Below, one piece after another: positions 13,208-24,390 of a stretch of DNA of 64,000 bases. Source of the stretch: Eudorina sp. 2006-703-Eu-15 (Eukaryota; Chlorophyta; Chlorophyceae; Chlamydomonadales; Volvocaceae); contig BDSI01000090.1 of NCBI GenBank assembly GCA_003117195.1, forward strand, positions 464,915 to 528,914, written 5' to 3'. Below the pieces are notes generated by a model, which worked only from the letters and a program-made list of their open reading frames with translations, was not told the origin of the DNA and made no database searches. Every line of letters starts with the position of its first letter. The stretch's first letter is position 1. Position numbers and translations under genes: made by a program.

Positions 13208-13494
13208 CATCAGGGCTGCCTTAGTGGCGCTTGGCCAGCGCCAGGCCTGGAACCATACATACGTAACCATTCGCACGTACACGCACACTAAACACACAGA
13301 CACACACCCCTCAGCTCTCCAATCCCTCAGCTCTCCACGCACACACGACCTCCCCACGTGACTATGACGTGCGCTGCAGGCCCCCCTCTGGCGCCCTATT
13401 TCCAAGGGCCGCACAGCGCCGCGTCCTCCTCCTCCCCCTCGCGGAGTCCCCCTCTCGGCTCACTGCTTACCGCCGCCGCCTATCGCCGCCACCT

Positions 13495-16400
13495 TTATTT
13501 GCCGCCGCCACGGGTCCTCCCACCACTCCCACCATCACCGCTGTCGTCATCGCTGCCGTCATCGCCGTCGCCGCCGCGGCCGGCACCGTTCTTGCACCTC
13601 GCTGGGCTGTACGGCCCGTACTGCTCGGGGTCCACGGGGTACAACACCCGCCCGTCGAAGCGCACGTCGTCGATCCACGTGCCGCTGCGGGGTGTGGCTG
13701 ACGTGCGGACCGTGACCAGCAAGCCGCCCACCGCCGTCTTGCGCAGCTCGGCGGGCAGGGTGTCATCGTCATTCAGGAGGGGCGGCACCGGCAGATTGGT
13801 TCCGGAGCGTTCCTTGGAGATCCGGATCCGGAGCCAGTCGCCGCAGGAGGTGGTGTCGTACAGTGTGCTCAAAATGGGCTCCCCTAGGAAGCGGCGGGCG
13901 ACCCGGGAGGTGGAGGGGTCCACGGCCGGGTAGCGCAGCAGCTGGACCTGCGAGCGGGAGGGGGACAAAGGAGCGCGATCTGGATCTGGATCTGGATCTC
14001 AGTCTGGATCTTGGTTAATCGGTTGGTTGATGAACGGCTGACTCACTGCATCATCAAAGTGCGCGGATGCCAATTGCAGGCCCTCTGTCGCTCAGAAGTT
14101 GGTGCAGATGTAAGTTTCGGATCCCGGATCCGGATCCACATTTGGTTTACCGATCTCCATGTCGAACCCACATGCTCCCTGCCCGTGGGCCTGCAACCCG
14201 TTCCCGCGCACTCGGCTCCACTCCCCTCCTCCTCCTGCTCCCTCTCCTCCGTCCCTCCCCCTCCTCCTCCTCCTTCTCCTCCGCCTGCTCCTCCGCCCCT
14301 CCTCCTCCTCCTTCTCCTCCGCCTGCTCCTCCTCCCCCTCCTCCGTCCCACCTCCTCCTCCTCCTCCTCCCCCTTTGCTCACCTCGGCGACTCCAGGGTG
14401 CCACACCTCGTGTATCCGGACGCGGTCCAGCTGCACCGGCTCCCGGAACAGCAGCTCGAACACGAAGGAGCGCAGCCGGGGCCGCCACGCCCGGCCGCAC
14501 GGACCGCACGAGTCGGCGCAGCGGCTGCCGTTCCACGGCACTACCAAGTTGAGCGGCGAGTTCGAGCCGGCGCGGCGCTGAGCCTCGAAGTCGGGATCGT
14601 CGTACCACACCACACGGCTGCGTGTGTGTGTGTGTGTGTGTGTGTACGGCATAGCCACATCGGCGGGGGAAGAGAAGGGGGAAACCGGGAAAGTGGGGGA
14701 TTGGGTGGGTATAGTGGGCAGGTTGATGCGGCCGAGATGAGCCCAACAACAGTACGGCATCAAGAAAGTACGGACATGAGAAATCACAACGGTCCGGGAT
14801 GGTCATGAGGGGATGTGTCATGTTGGCGGCTTCGGTACGGCGGGTCGGGTGACGAGAGGCGCGCGGCGGCGGTGGCGGCGGTTTGGTGGCTTAAAACTGC
14901 GACCCGTGGGTCCTTGTCGTACCCTTTGCGTCCTACGGCGCCTTGGGCGGTCATGTTGACGAAGCGCGCGAACGCTGGCGACGCCGCCGGAGGCCGCGGC
15001 GGCGACGGCAGCGGCGGGCTTGGCGGCGACGGCGGCGGCGGGCTGGGCGGCTCCGGCGGGTCGGGCGGCGACGGCGGCGGGCTGGGCGGCGGGAATCCCA
15101 TTGTGATGTTCCTGGCACCTGCGAGGGGCGTGAGCCACGGGTCGGCGGGGCGAAGGTGGGGTCCCGGGAAAGAGGGGGTAAAGGCGGCCAGAAACTGACC
15201 ACCTGAATCTTGACGGTGGCAGCACACAAGGATGTCCACCTCTGCAGCCGCCGTACCCATGTAGTACGGGGGACCGTACGACCTCAACACCTCAGCGGTG
15301 CGATTGCTAGTGAACCCAGCCATCCAAGGGTACTCACCCAGGTTGGCGGCAATGACGGCCCAGTCAACTGGCGGAGGGCGGGGCGGCCGCGGCGGCGGCG
15401 ACGGCGGCGGGGACGGCAGCTCCGGCGGCTGCGGCACGCCGGCGGGCCACGGCGGCCGGGGCGGCGGCGAGGGTGGCAGCGGCACTTCGATCTGGTAGAC
15501 GACGATGAACTGTACGACGGTGACTAAGTCGTTCGGGCCCTCCAGAATACGGCGGTTGGCGCCGACGGAGGTGGTAGAGGTGGCAGTGGTGGTGGCAGTG
15601 GTGGTGGCGGCGCTGGTGCCGGCACCTCCACTGACGAGCTGCGCGTCGAGGCCATAAGCCAAGGCGGCGGCGGGAACGGCTGTGGCGGCGGCCGCAGCCG
15701 CAGCGGTGGCGGCGGATGCGGCGGCCGTGACACTGCCGCCGCCGCGCAGCAGCCCCAAAAGGTCCATCTGCCGTACCTGCAGTCGTACGGTGCGACGTGC
15801 AAAGGGCGGCGTGGTTTGGACGGTCACACCACACACCGTCGGCCCCCCAACCCCATATCTCCCAACGGCTGAGTGAAGGCCGGCGGCCGGCGGTCGAGCA
15901 TGTGGTGTACTGACCACAGAGCATCCAGAATTCCGGATGAATCAAACCCGGGAATCCCCAGCGTCCCTGGAGCCTCTGGACTCGACTTCAAACACGACCA
16001 GCTGCCCACCGCTGGGTGGGGCGCGGGTGCGTCGCTAACACCCGCCGACAAACCCACACGCGACATACAACCCGCCGCCCGTTGGCAGCCCCCCTCCCAG
16101 GCAGGGGTAGTTCCGCCCGCCCGCCCCTCACCGAGTGCACCGCGGCCTCGCTGGCGGGGTAGCGGCTGACCAGCACCAGCCGCTGCAGGCCCTGGTGGAC
16201 GCTGGACCAGCCGTCGCGGATCAGCTTCGAGTGGTCCCACACCTTGGGGGGGTGCGGGCGGTGAAGGGGGGGCCGGTGAGGGGGGGGCGGTGAGGGGGGG
16301 TGAGGGGGCCGGTGGGGTGGGGGTGAGATTGGGGCCCCGTTGGGTGATTGAAGCGCGGCAGGGAGCCTCGTTGGGCCGTTGGGGGTTGCAGCTGTCCCGG

Positions 16401-19400
16401 CGCGTCCTGATTGGACGGTGTACCGCAGCCACGAGCGCTGGTACCCCGGCCACGATGGCCACCTGCCAGCCCCCTGTCCATCCCCTCCCCCACATGCTCA
16501 AACACAAACACACAAGCCTCCCTTCCGGGCTTAGCTTTGCCCCTCTCATGTCACGCACTACTCCTGCCCTGCCCACCCACGAACACACGAATCACATCTG
16601 CAACTGGGCGTCTGAACCCCAAGGGTGGGTGTCCCACGTCACCCGCCCCTGCCTCACCTGCAGCGCTGACTCCTCAACCAACCGACGGCCGTTGGAAGCC
16701 GCGGGACGCTGGTAGAGCAACACGATGATGATCTGCGTGTGGGGAGGTGGTGGGGGTTGAGATGGGGGGGCCCCGGGGGCGGTAGGGGTGGTAAGGGTGG
16801 CGATGTCGGTGGGGAGCGGGAGGGGGCCGGTGTGGGTGCAGGGTTGGCGAGTAGCGCCCCGGGGTTGCGCTCTGTTTGCTCTCAGCGGTGTCGAAGTGGG
16901 CTGGTGTGGGGGTCCTCCCATCTCTAGGCCAGGGGAGGCCTTCCACCGGGGGCTTGGTCGGGGAGGTGGACAGGCGGGCAGTCGGGCGCAGCACTCCCAC
17001 TACCCCTTCATCGGCGCCCGCCCACTCAGAGCCACCCCCGGCACATGGACTCGCGGGCGACCACCGCAGGTGACACCACCCAGAAGAAGCGCGTGTGGCG
17101 CGGTGCTTCTAACTAATTGACAGTTGTACACACCATGCTGCCGGCCTCCGCCCGCCGTCACGCTCGCTGTGCCCGTCCCGCCCCACGCCCCACCTGTCCC
17201 ACCTGGGAGGGCACCGCGCCGCATCCCCCTCCCGGCCCCGCTCCTTCTTCCCCCTCGCTTCGTTCTGCACCAGCGTTCCTCCCTCCTCCCCTCCCTGCTG
17301 CACCAGGGCCTCACCTGGCTCTCATCGACTCCCAGATCCCGGGCCAGGTTGGTCACGAAGCCGGTCAGGAAGGCATCCACCTGCGGTCGTCAGCGCGACC
17401 CGACATTACAGGAGACTCGGGACTCGGGTCCACCTTGCAACGGTTACTACTATTTCAGGAGAACTGGAGGTACTGGAGAGGCCTTCGACGGTGGAAAAGC
17501 CGAATGTAGAGACCTCCAACGAATGCTAGAGGCCCCCAACGAATGCTAGAGGCCCCCAACGAATGTTAAGAGGCCACCAACGAATGTTAGAGCCCCCCAA
17601 CGAATGCAAGGGACCTCCAACCGCACGGGACCTCGGGGTGGCAGCCAAGAGATGCAGACATACCCAAAGGCCACAGGGAGGCTGAGTCGCCATGTACGGC
17701 CCTGTCGTACACCAGGGTGCTCGGAGGATTAGGCGGGCCAGGGAGGGTTCTGACGTCCCCCGCGGCGGCTGTATTTGCTTGAACTGACTCCAGCTGCCCC
17801 CCCTACCTGGGCAGTGTCGGTAATGTTGAGGTCGACTACGAACTCGGCGTTGTAGTCCTTGAGCTCCAGGGCAAGACCCGGAGGGAACGGCGGCGGAGGC
17901 GAGGGCGAAGGAGGAGGCGACGGCGGCGGTGACGGCGGCGACGGCAGCGACGGCGGCGGGGACGGCGGCGATGGCAGCAACGGCGGTGGCGACGACGGTG
18001 GCGGCAGCACCGGTGGCGGGGCGAATAGGAGTGATGGCGGCGGCAGCACGGGCGGCGGGGGCGGGAGTGACGGCGCCGGAGGCGGTGGGTATGTCCCCAG
18101 GGCAGCGGCCGCGGCGACGTCGGCGGCCATGACGCGCCTGAGGATCTCGGGAATCTGTACGGACAGATCTTCCGTCAGGCCGGGCATGTCGTCCAACTGC
18201 AGCAGCTCCCGGACGACCTCCCCATCCACGGGATCCGCCGCTAAACCTGGCTCCAGGTCCAGATCCAGATCCGAATCCACATCCACCACATCTAGATCCA
18301 GATCCAGGTCCACCTCGTCTGCGATCTCGGTCCCTGGGATGTCGTTGGTTTCGTCGATGTCGTCGTCACCGCCGTCGCCGTCGCCGTCGTCTCCGGTCGC
18401 CGATGATGGTGCGGTGGCGGCGGCGGCGGCGGCTCCCCGGAACACCTCGGGGACGTAGGTGCGCAGGGCATCTGCCAGCACCTTCCTCCAGCTTCCCTTG
18501 GGCCCCTCCAGCCAGTCGTACCCCAGCCACACCACGGCTCCAGGGATGCCAACCTTACCGAAGGCCTGCGGGCGTTGGTGGGGGTCCGTCCGTCCGTCAG
18601 TCCGCCAGTCCGTCAGTCCGTGTGTGAAGATATGAAATGTGAAGGGAGAGGTGGGCGCAGCGGGGCGGGGAGGGGAGGCCGCGCCCGCCGAGGCGATGAG
18701 GCGGTCGGTCGGACGAGACACAGATCATCGCCGTACATCAGCTCAGCACAGGGGAAACCCGTGGGAAAGACCTTACCCCGGGCCGGGCCGGCCCGGGGCG
18801 GGGCGGGCCAAGTGAACTCGCGCCATACACGCACGCACAGACGTCCCACACACGCATGCCCCCGGCAAGGTACTGCCTCCCGCCCTCCACGTCATGCAGC
18901 TCGCGTCCCGCCCCGGCCCTTACCGCTTCGCCCGCCGCAGCCCCTCACCTTCGCCACTACTCGCGGAGCCGCCTCCCCCCCGACGCTGTGCAGCGGGACG
19001 GAGAACGCGGCCGGGTCGCCGTGCTTGCACCAGGGCTCCAGGGAGGGGCCGCCGCCGTCCCCCAGGGGGTCCAGAGGCTGAGCCACTGCCGCCGACGCCA
19101 CCGACGCCGCAAAGTCCTCCGTTGAAACCTCCGTGTCGGCGAGGAACGTCAACACCTGCTGCTGCTCGGGTTGCAGCTGCTGCTGCAGCAGCAGTTGCTG
19201 CTCGGGCTGCTGGTCGTGGTGGTGTCCTCCTCCTTGCTGTTCTGCGCCGCCGCCGCCGCCGCCCCCTAGAACGCGCCGCCGCTGCCACTGCTCGCCCGGC
19301 CGCGACAGCGGGACTTCATCGCTGGTACGGCAGTGCTCCCATTCGCCTGCGTGCCGTACGCACCGTGCGGCATGGGGAGGACGGGGCGGACAGTGGGGGA

Positions 19401-20005
19401 AGCGTGACCACTGACCAGGGGAGAGGGGGAAGCACAACCCAACACTGGCGGGACGGATATACACGTCCCCGCACCCCACCACGAACTAAGTCCCAGTCGG
19501 CTCAGGTCCTCCCTCCCTCCCTCCCTGGAGACCCACCCTGGTAGTTGAGCGCAGTGGCCACCAGGTCTCGGAGCGCGGCACCACCGCCTCCCGCCAGCAC
19601 TACCAGGCCACCCGACGCCACATAACGCGGCAGCCGGCTCAGCTCCTCCGCCGTACCGTACGGCTCGGTCCCGGCCTTCGCTGGTACGACATACGCCCGG
19701 AGTGGGGCAGCCTCGGAGGCGTCGGGCGGGCGGACGGTGAGGACCACGTCCAGTCCCAGGGCTCTGAGCTGTCGGCGGAGGTTTCGGGTCCCGGAGCTGA
19801 GTACGAGATTTGGGTTTGGGTTGGGGTCGGGGTTGGGGTCGGGGTCGGGGTCGCTGGGGACGGAGGAGGTGTGGAGGGCGATCCTGTGGCCGGGGGTCGA
19901 GGTGGCGCCACCGGCAGTTGCGAGGGAAGCGAACAGGCTGCTGTGAGCTAACAAGATGGCGTGAATCGCTGAAACCCAGATCGTTGAAGTGATGAGATGT
20001 CCCAT
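13495..20005 (-). CDS. Secreted multidomain volvocine protein, paralogue of the 5468 gene
   Basis: Eleven exons join with agreeing phases: 20005-19537, 19346-18949, 18565-17807, 17380-17315, 16732-16658, 16242-16132, 15776-15338, 15241-15203, 15118-14923, 14617-14383, 13947-13495 (1079 residues). The start MGHLITST gives a hydrophobic signal segment. Residues of about 60-330 match the N-terminal module of the gene at 5468 (NLRRQLR, YV-GGLV, WCKHGDPAA, VVWLGYDW). About 347-400 is Asp-rich with DLDL repeats; about 455-515 is proline-rich. Residues 515-660 look like a small alpha/beta domain (VDAFLTGFV, IIIVLLYQRP). Two further PPSP linkers follow. Residues of about 855-1030 contain RVVWYDDPDF, HEVWHPG and FLGEPILS segments and probably form a beta-sandwich (inference). 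Intron 7 and intron 8 are open in frame, so read-through isoforms are possible. It is probably a matrix or cell-surface protein. Confidence 0.75.
14216..14371. repeat. (CTC)n polypyrimidine tract in an intron
   Basis: A strongly strand-asymmetric run of CTC/CCT triplets within intron 10 of the (-) gene ending at 13495; the sense strand is therefore purine-only. Such mirror-type purine tracts can form triplex DNA (general knowledge). Confidence 0.85.
17502..17622. repeat. About 20-bp minisatellite in intron 3 of the (-) ECM-type gene
   Basis: Five to six diverged copies of a unit resembling CCCCCAACGAATGCTAGAGG. Unit lengths vary by a base. It lies between exons 3 (ending 17807) and 4 (starting 17380). 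Confidence 0.9.
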
Positions 20006-20507
20006 GTGCGCTTTGAAGCAGCAGCGGGGGAGCCGCTGAGCTGTGTAAGGTGGCAACGGAGGAGAGCAACGGATCGCGAAGCAGCTGCGTGGTGGTAATG
20101 TTCACCAGCGGAGACTGGATACAAGGTTTAAATTATAGGCGCAGTTAAATGATTTGTTGGGAGAATGTTTGGCGTCATGGACGCATGTTGGCGTTTGATA
20201 CCAAGGGTCGCGCGCGCTGGTAATATTTATTGATTTACGAAATGGCAGTTGGCGTCCGTTGGACTGCCTGCCTCCCTGCCCGACCTGCCGCGTGAGCTGA
20301 CCTGAGCTGACCACCACGAAATTCATAAAGGTCCTGTCATGACTGGTAAAATTGACAGTGAAGATTTCATTTCGAGAATCGCTTGCTTGAAATGCCGTGG
20401 CGCGCAGGATGCGGTAGTTCAGGGCAGGGACGCTGGTCGACGTCATGTCCACCGTCGATGGGACAGCAGTTTCAATAACCGATTAGGAAGCTCCGTGCCA
20501 GACAAAA

Positions 20508-20514
20508 TATAAAA
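20508..20514 (+). promoter_or_regulatory. TATA-like motif
   Basis: A TATAAAA motif on the (+) strand, 94 bases before an ATG at 20602 that opens a 128-codon frame. It is also about 0.5 kb upstream of the divergent (-) gene start at 20005. It may be a chance match in AT-rich DNA. Confidence 0.35.
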
Positions 20515-20601
20515 GGTCATTTTCACCTTACGTCTGACAGGGAGAGTGTGCAGCCAGTTGCAGCCAATTGCAGTCTTCATTCGCGTTCATCAGCTTTTTT
20601 T

Positions 20602-20988
20602 ATGCAAACATCTCATCCCGACAGCACCAGCCGTCCGAGATATCTGGATGTTCTGACCGTTAGCAGTAACACGAAAATCACTGCCCGTCGCCACGGTTTC
20701 CCGTTGACAAGGCCAGCCCCTTGGGCAGTCAGCGGCAGCGATATGTCAAGGGGCGTGACCGATCCTGCAGGTTCCTCTTGGCGTCTGCCTTGCGCTAACA
20801 ACATCGCTGCGTGCGCTCTCAGCACAGCCTGCGCCTGCTGGCCGCCGTTGCTGGCGTTCCTCGTTCACATTTCGTTACAGTCCTGCTGCCCTGTTCCAAT
20901 CCGTTTCATCACAATCAGCTCAGCCGGCGGCCCTCTTGTCCACACCAAATGCAGTCCTGAGGGACGTAGAGCGGTCATTCCTTGCTGA
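20602..20988 (+). CDS. Weak hypothetical open frame
   Basis: A 128-codon frame starts at ATG 20602 and ends TGA at 20988. It lies downstream of a TATAAAA motif. It has one hydrophobic segment rich in Cys, Ala and Trp (around residues 65-90), and no recognised domain. Codon use is less GC3-biased than in the confident genes. It is antisense to the likely 3' end of the RGG-protein gene. I list it only because of the promoter-like motif; it may be noise. Confidence 0.18.
   Translation: MQTSHPDSTSRPRYLDVLTVSSNTKITARRHGFPLTRPAPWAVSGSDMSRGVTDPAGSSWRLPCANNIAACALSTACACWPPLLAFLVHISLQSCCPVPIRFITISSAGGPLVHTKCSPEGRRAVIPC
20875..20879 (-). terminator. Possible TGTAA polyadenylation signal
   Basis: The (-) strand reads TGTAA here, the usual volvocine poly(A) signal. 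It is the first (-) strand TGTAA that I noticed after the stop codon at 21977. The implied 1.1 kb 3' untranslated region is long, so the assignment is tentative. Confidence 0.35.
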
Positions 20989-21976
20989 CCCAGCTAAGTT
21001 GTTTCCTGACGGTGTGAGCCCCAGGGTGGCGGGTGGGGTTTCGGAGCGCTAGTGGTATTTATCCGGCGCACCTTTGTGTCGCTACGGTCAACCCCCCGCA
21101 GTATGCGGTGAAGAGGTGGCTTTGGCTCTCACCGATTTCCCATGTCTCCGTTGAAACCTGACTCATTCAACCCCTACCACTAACCTCTCCTCCCGTGGCG
21201 TCTTCACAGGTCTTCACACTGTGCGCGTTGCCCGGCTGTGTTGCTCGCAGTCGGGCCGTTCGCACCCAACTTGTTCGGCGGCGACCCAGCTACCAAACAC
21301 CGAGTGCCTTTCACCCTGCTATCTTGTCGTGCACCTGTGCCGAGCCGATCATCGGGCCCTGACCGTCTGGGCCCCGTGAACCGACCGGCCCGGGCGAGTG
21401 CCTGGGTCCACCACAGACCGCCTCATGGCGTTACTCCTCCGCACCGGAGTGCTGGATGTGACCGGGTTCCGTCTGGGCATTCCGTCTTCCACTTTATTCC
21501 CATCACGACGTCTGGCCGTCTACATGTCTGTACTGGCGTACGGCGACTGGCTGCCCTCATTCCTCCGTTGCCCGTACCGTGTGTTGCTGTGACGACCAGC
21601 ACAACACATCATCTCAGCACAGGTTCCTTTGGGGTCCACCGTCACATCATTCAGTCATTCGGATGCACGCACGCAGGTTGGCCGAGCGGGTCCCGTCGCT
21701 GCGCACACTTTAGGCAGCTGGGCGAAAGTCCCAACGTCGAGTACCCAGTCCCACCGGCATACTGTTTGGTCGTGTCCACAGGAGCCGATGCCTGTACCCT
21801 CCACCGAGCAAGCCCCGAGTCACAGTCCACCCGCACGCGCAGCCGTGTTGGAACCAGGTCCCCAGCCCCGAAACGCCGCCGCACCCAGGGGTTCCCCTCC
21901 GGGTCCCCGTCCTGCCGTGGTCTGCCCCGCCCGCCACTGTAGCTCGGCACCTCCGCTTCATTTCACCAGGACGTCG

Positions 21977-23053
21977 TCAGTGCCAGGGCCGGTCCTGTGC
22001 CCCCTCCTCGCTCAGTCGGCCCCCGCCCGGGCCCTCCCCCGGCTCCGCGTCCGCCTCCCCACCACCCTGACCCCCGTGACCGTCCGGCTCGCCCCCATCT
22101 CCTCCCCCGGCCCTTTCCCCGGCCCCGTCCGCTTCCTCCTCGTCCTCCTCCTCCGGCGGCTCATCTCGGCCTTCATCCTTGTCTACATCTACCTCCACCT
22201 CCGCCCCAACCTCCATCTGCACCCGGACCTCCTCCTCCGCCTCAGCGTCCACACCCATCGCCATAATCTCCGCCAGACTCGCCCCGCCCAGCCGCCTCGT
22301 GTCCACCGCATGCCGTGACGCGTCCGCCCGCCCGCCGCCGGCTGGGCCCCGCCCGCCAGCAGCCTGCAGCAGACGCGGCTGCAGGCTGGCCCACGGGTCG
22401 GTGCTGAAGGACGGCTTGTAGTACGACTGCATCGCCTCGGGCGACACATCGCCGTCCTCGGCCCCGCCGACGCCACGGCCGCGCCCGGCCCCTCGCCCTC
22501 CGCGCCCGCGGCCGCCGCGGCCCCCAAAGTCCCTGCCGCCCCTGCCCTCGCCCCGGCCGTGGTACGACGTCTGCACGGGCGCCATGGCCGCCGGTGGTGG
22601 TGGAGGCGCATGCCCCGCGTTGCCCTCCTGCGCCTCTACTCTGACCCATTTGTTCGGGCGGGCGCCACCGCCCTGCCACCGCTGGGGCCCTGCGGGTGTG
22701 CCAGGGTAAGCTCCCCACCCGCCGCCGGCGCCATCCGGAGGTCCACCATGCTGTGGCGGCGGCGGCGGGTACGGCTGCTCCCAGCTCCCCTGTCCGTAGC
22801 TGTGCTGATGCGGGGTGCGGCCCCCCGCGGTTCCGTACGGAGCCCGCGGCCAGCGCCCGCCGCCGTCACCGCGCCCGCGACCGCGGCCGGGCGGTGGGCC
22901 CTGCGGATGGACTGGGATAGGGTGCTGTTGGTGCTGCTGCGGCGACGGCGCACCGCCGCCGCGGCCAGGGAAGCGACCCCCCGGAGGCGGCCCTCGGCCT
23001 CTACCCGGGCCAGATCCCGATCCTGCGGCATGACGCAAGAGCCGCGATTGCAT
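21977..23053 (-). CDS. RGG-box, proline-rich putative RNA-binding protein
   Basis: A single open frame of 358 codons starts at the first ATG (23053) and ends TGA. The N-terminal half is Gly/Pro/Gln/Arg-rich with several PPPGRGRG segments. Around residues 165-200 lies a dense RGG/RG array (GRGGRGRGG), a hallmark of RNA-binding and phase-separating proteins. This is followed by a conserved-looking YYKPSFSTDPWASL motif, then SLAEIMAMG, and a strongly acidic C-terminal third (Glu/Asp/Gly). There is no RRM, DEAD-box or zinc motif. The gene is divergent from Mini-RNase III. The purine/pyrimidine asymmetry of the coding strand is high. An RNA-associated nuclear role is inferred from composition only. 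Confidence 0.6.
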   Translation of the reverse strand: MQSRLLRHAAGSGSGPGRGRGPPPGGRFPGRGGGAPSPQQHQQHPIPVHPQGPPPGRGRGRGDGGGRWPRAPYGTAGGRTPHQHSYGQGSWEQPYPPPPPQHGGPPDGAGGGWGAYPGTPAGPQRWQGGGARPNKWVRVEAQEGNAGHAPPPPPAAMAPVQTSYHGRGEGRGGRDFGGRGGRGRGGRGAGRGRGVGGAEDGDVSPEAMQSYYKPSFSTDPWASLQPRLLQAAGGRGPAGGGRADASRHAVDTRRLGGASLAEIMAMGVDAEAEEEVRVQMEVGAEVEVDVDKDEGRDEPPEEEDEEEADGAGERAGGGDGGEPDGHGGQGGGEADAEPGEGPGGGRLSEEGAQDRPWH

Positions 23054-24390
23054 CCGGGGGGCAGGGCAAATGCCAGATGGGCTCGGGGAGGAAGTTCAAA
23101 ACATAATAAGCGAGGGTCGGGCAGCTCTCTTCTCTGAACAACATAAGCGAGCGTCATAAGTGTTGGGGATTCGGTGCCACTCCTCTCCGTGGACTCAACC
23201 CAATACTACGGGGCGGGACGGGGGCAATAGTACCAGCAGAGCACAGAGAGCAGAGGCTGGGCGCTGGCGAGGACGGACTTTGCCACTCTGCCACAGGTCC
23301 GAGAGGGATGCCATGCGTCATAACCTGATTATTTTCGGTAGTGCTTTAGTCAGCATGTGCAGCCAATGTTACAGGCAGCACATGCCATACCAACGCCCTC
23401 CACGAGGCCAACACCTCTCAGTTTACAGAAATCCATGGTCGGGCATTGGTGCACACGGGTGCAAAGTCGGGTGGCCTCCGGGCTGCCGCGCCCTGGCACG
23501 CAGTCGCTGTCCCACCTGGTGGCCGGGGCCCAGGAGCGGCTCGCGGGGCGGACGAGTAGGCAGCCAGGGGATCGCTGCGGCGCCGGGAAACACCCGGATG
23601 GGCGGAGGGGGGAAAGGGGGAGGGGGGAGGGGCAGCACTTCGCCCAGGTAGGCCGGAAGAGAACTGTGGGCTGGGGTGCGGGGAGGAATGTACGGTTCGG
23701 AAGGACTTCCGCCTGGGCCCGGACGGGCCCAAAAAGCGCGTTGACGGAGAATGCGTTGCATGTGTACCAAGTACGTGGCTGCAGTTGCAACCGGGTACCT
23801 TAGGCGAGGTTAGCTGCTTGAAGACACGGTTCGGGCGGACGGTGTCCTGCCGGGTGAACCAACTTGCCCTCTGCACCAGCTAGCCGAGGGTTCGGGTTGC
23901 ATGCCAGCCTAGCGGTCAACACACAAACAACGTACCTGTAGAAAGAAAAGCCCCGGTCTTGCTCTGGTTCCTGCTCCGCGAATGGATTGTACAGTCCGCC
24001 TGCAGATGCCCAGCCGCCGATTACTTCGTGATGCGGGCAGTCCTAGCGAAGACACGTATTCGTGCTGGCTACGCTTACTCATGGCGTACTTCTCCCGACA
24101 AGAGCCGAAGACGCCTCCCGCAGTTCACAACAACCTCCTCAGATCAATCACTACTTCTTCATAATTGCAATATGCGACACAAATGTCAGCTACGATAGTT
24201 GTCAAGTAGACCCGCCAAGCAAGTAATTGCACTATACGTTCCCTCTGCGGCGGTAGGACTGGGCCGTGCTATGACAATAGAAGAAAGGAGGTCGGTGTTT
24301 ACGAGAGGATTGCTTGAGTAAAAGTTGTTGTTCGATATCGGATGAATATGAAATGGGTTGGTCGTTGATCGGATCCATAGCAAACGTGCG
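23054..24390. other. Divergent intergenic region
   Basis: This 1.3 kb separates the (-) RGG-protein gene from the (+) Mini-RNase III gene. The right part (about 23930-24390) is AT-rich and likely promoter. The overlapping frames at 23350-23870 on both strands show no family motif or splice chain. Confidence 0.5.

Larger units (their letters stand above)
9330..13494. other. Intergenic region between convergent paralogues
   Basis: This 4.2 kb region separates the two stop codons of the convergent ECM-type genes. It contains no open frame with splice support or a recognisable product. It holds a long (AC)n tract, an ATATAC-type array, a three-copy 24-bp repeat and a copy of the AC-linked cassette. 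It presumably includes both 3' untranslated regions, but I found no TGTAA signal close to either stop codon. Confidence 0.5.
20006..21976. other. Region between two (-) genes with one weak (+) candidate
   Basis: Positions 20100-20640 are AT-rich and should contain the promoter of the (-) gene starting at 20005. On the (-) strand two protein-like segments occur (about 20700-20590, with DFRVTANG, and 20452-20300, with FTVNFTSHDR), but each is closed by stops and no splice chain linked them. Positions 21000-21976 probably belong to the 3' untranslated region of the RGG-protein gene. Confidence 0.4.
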
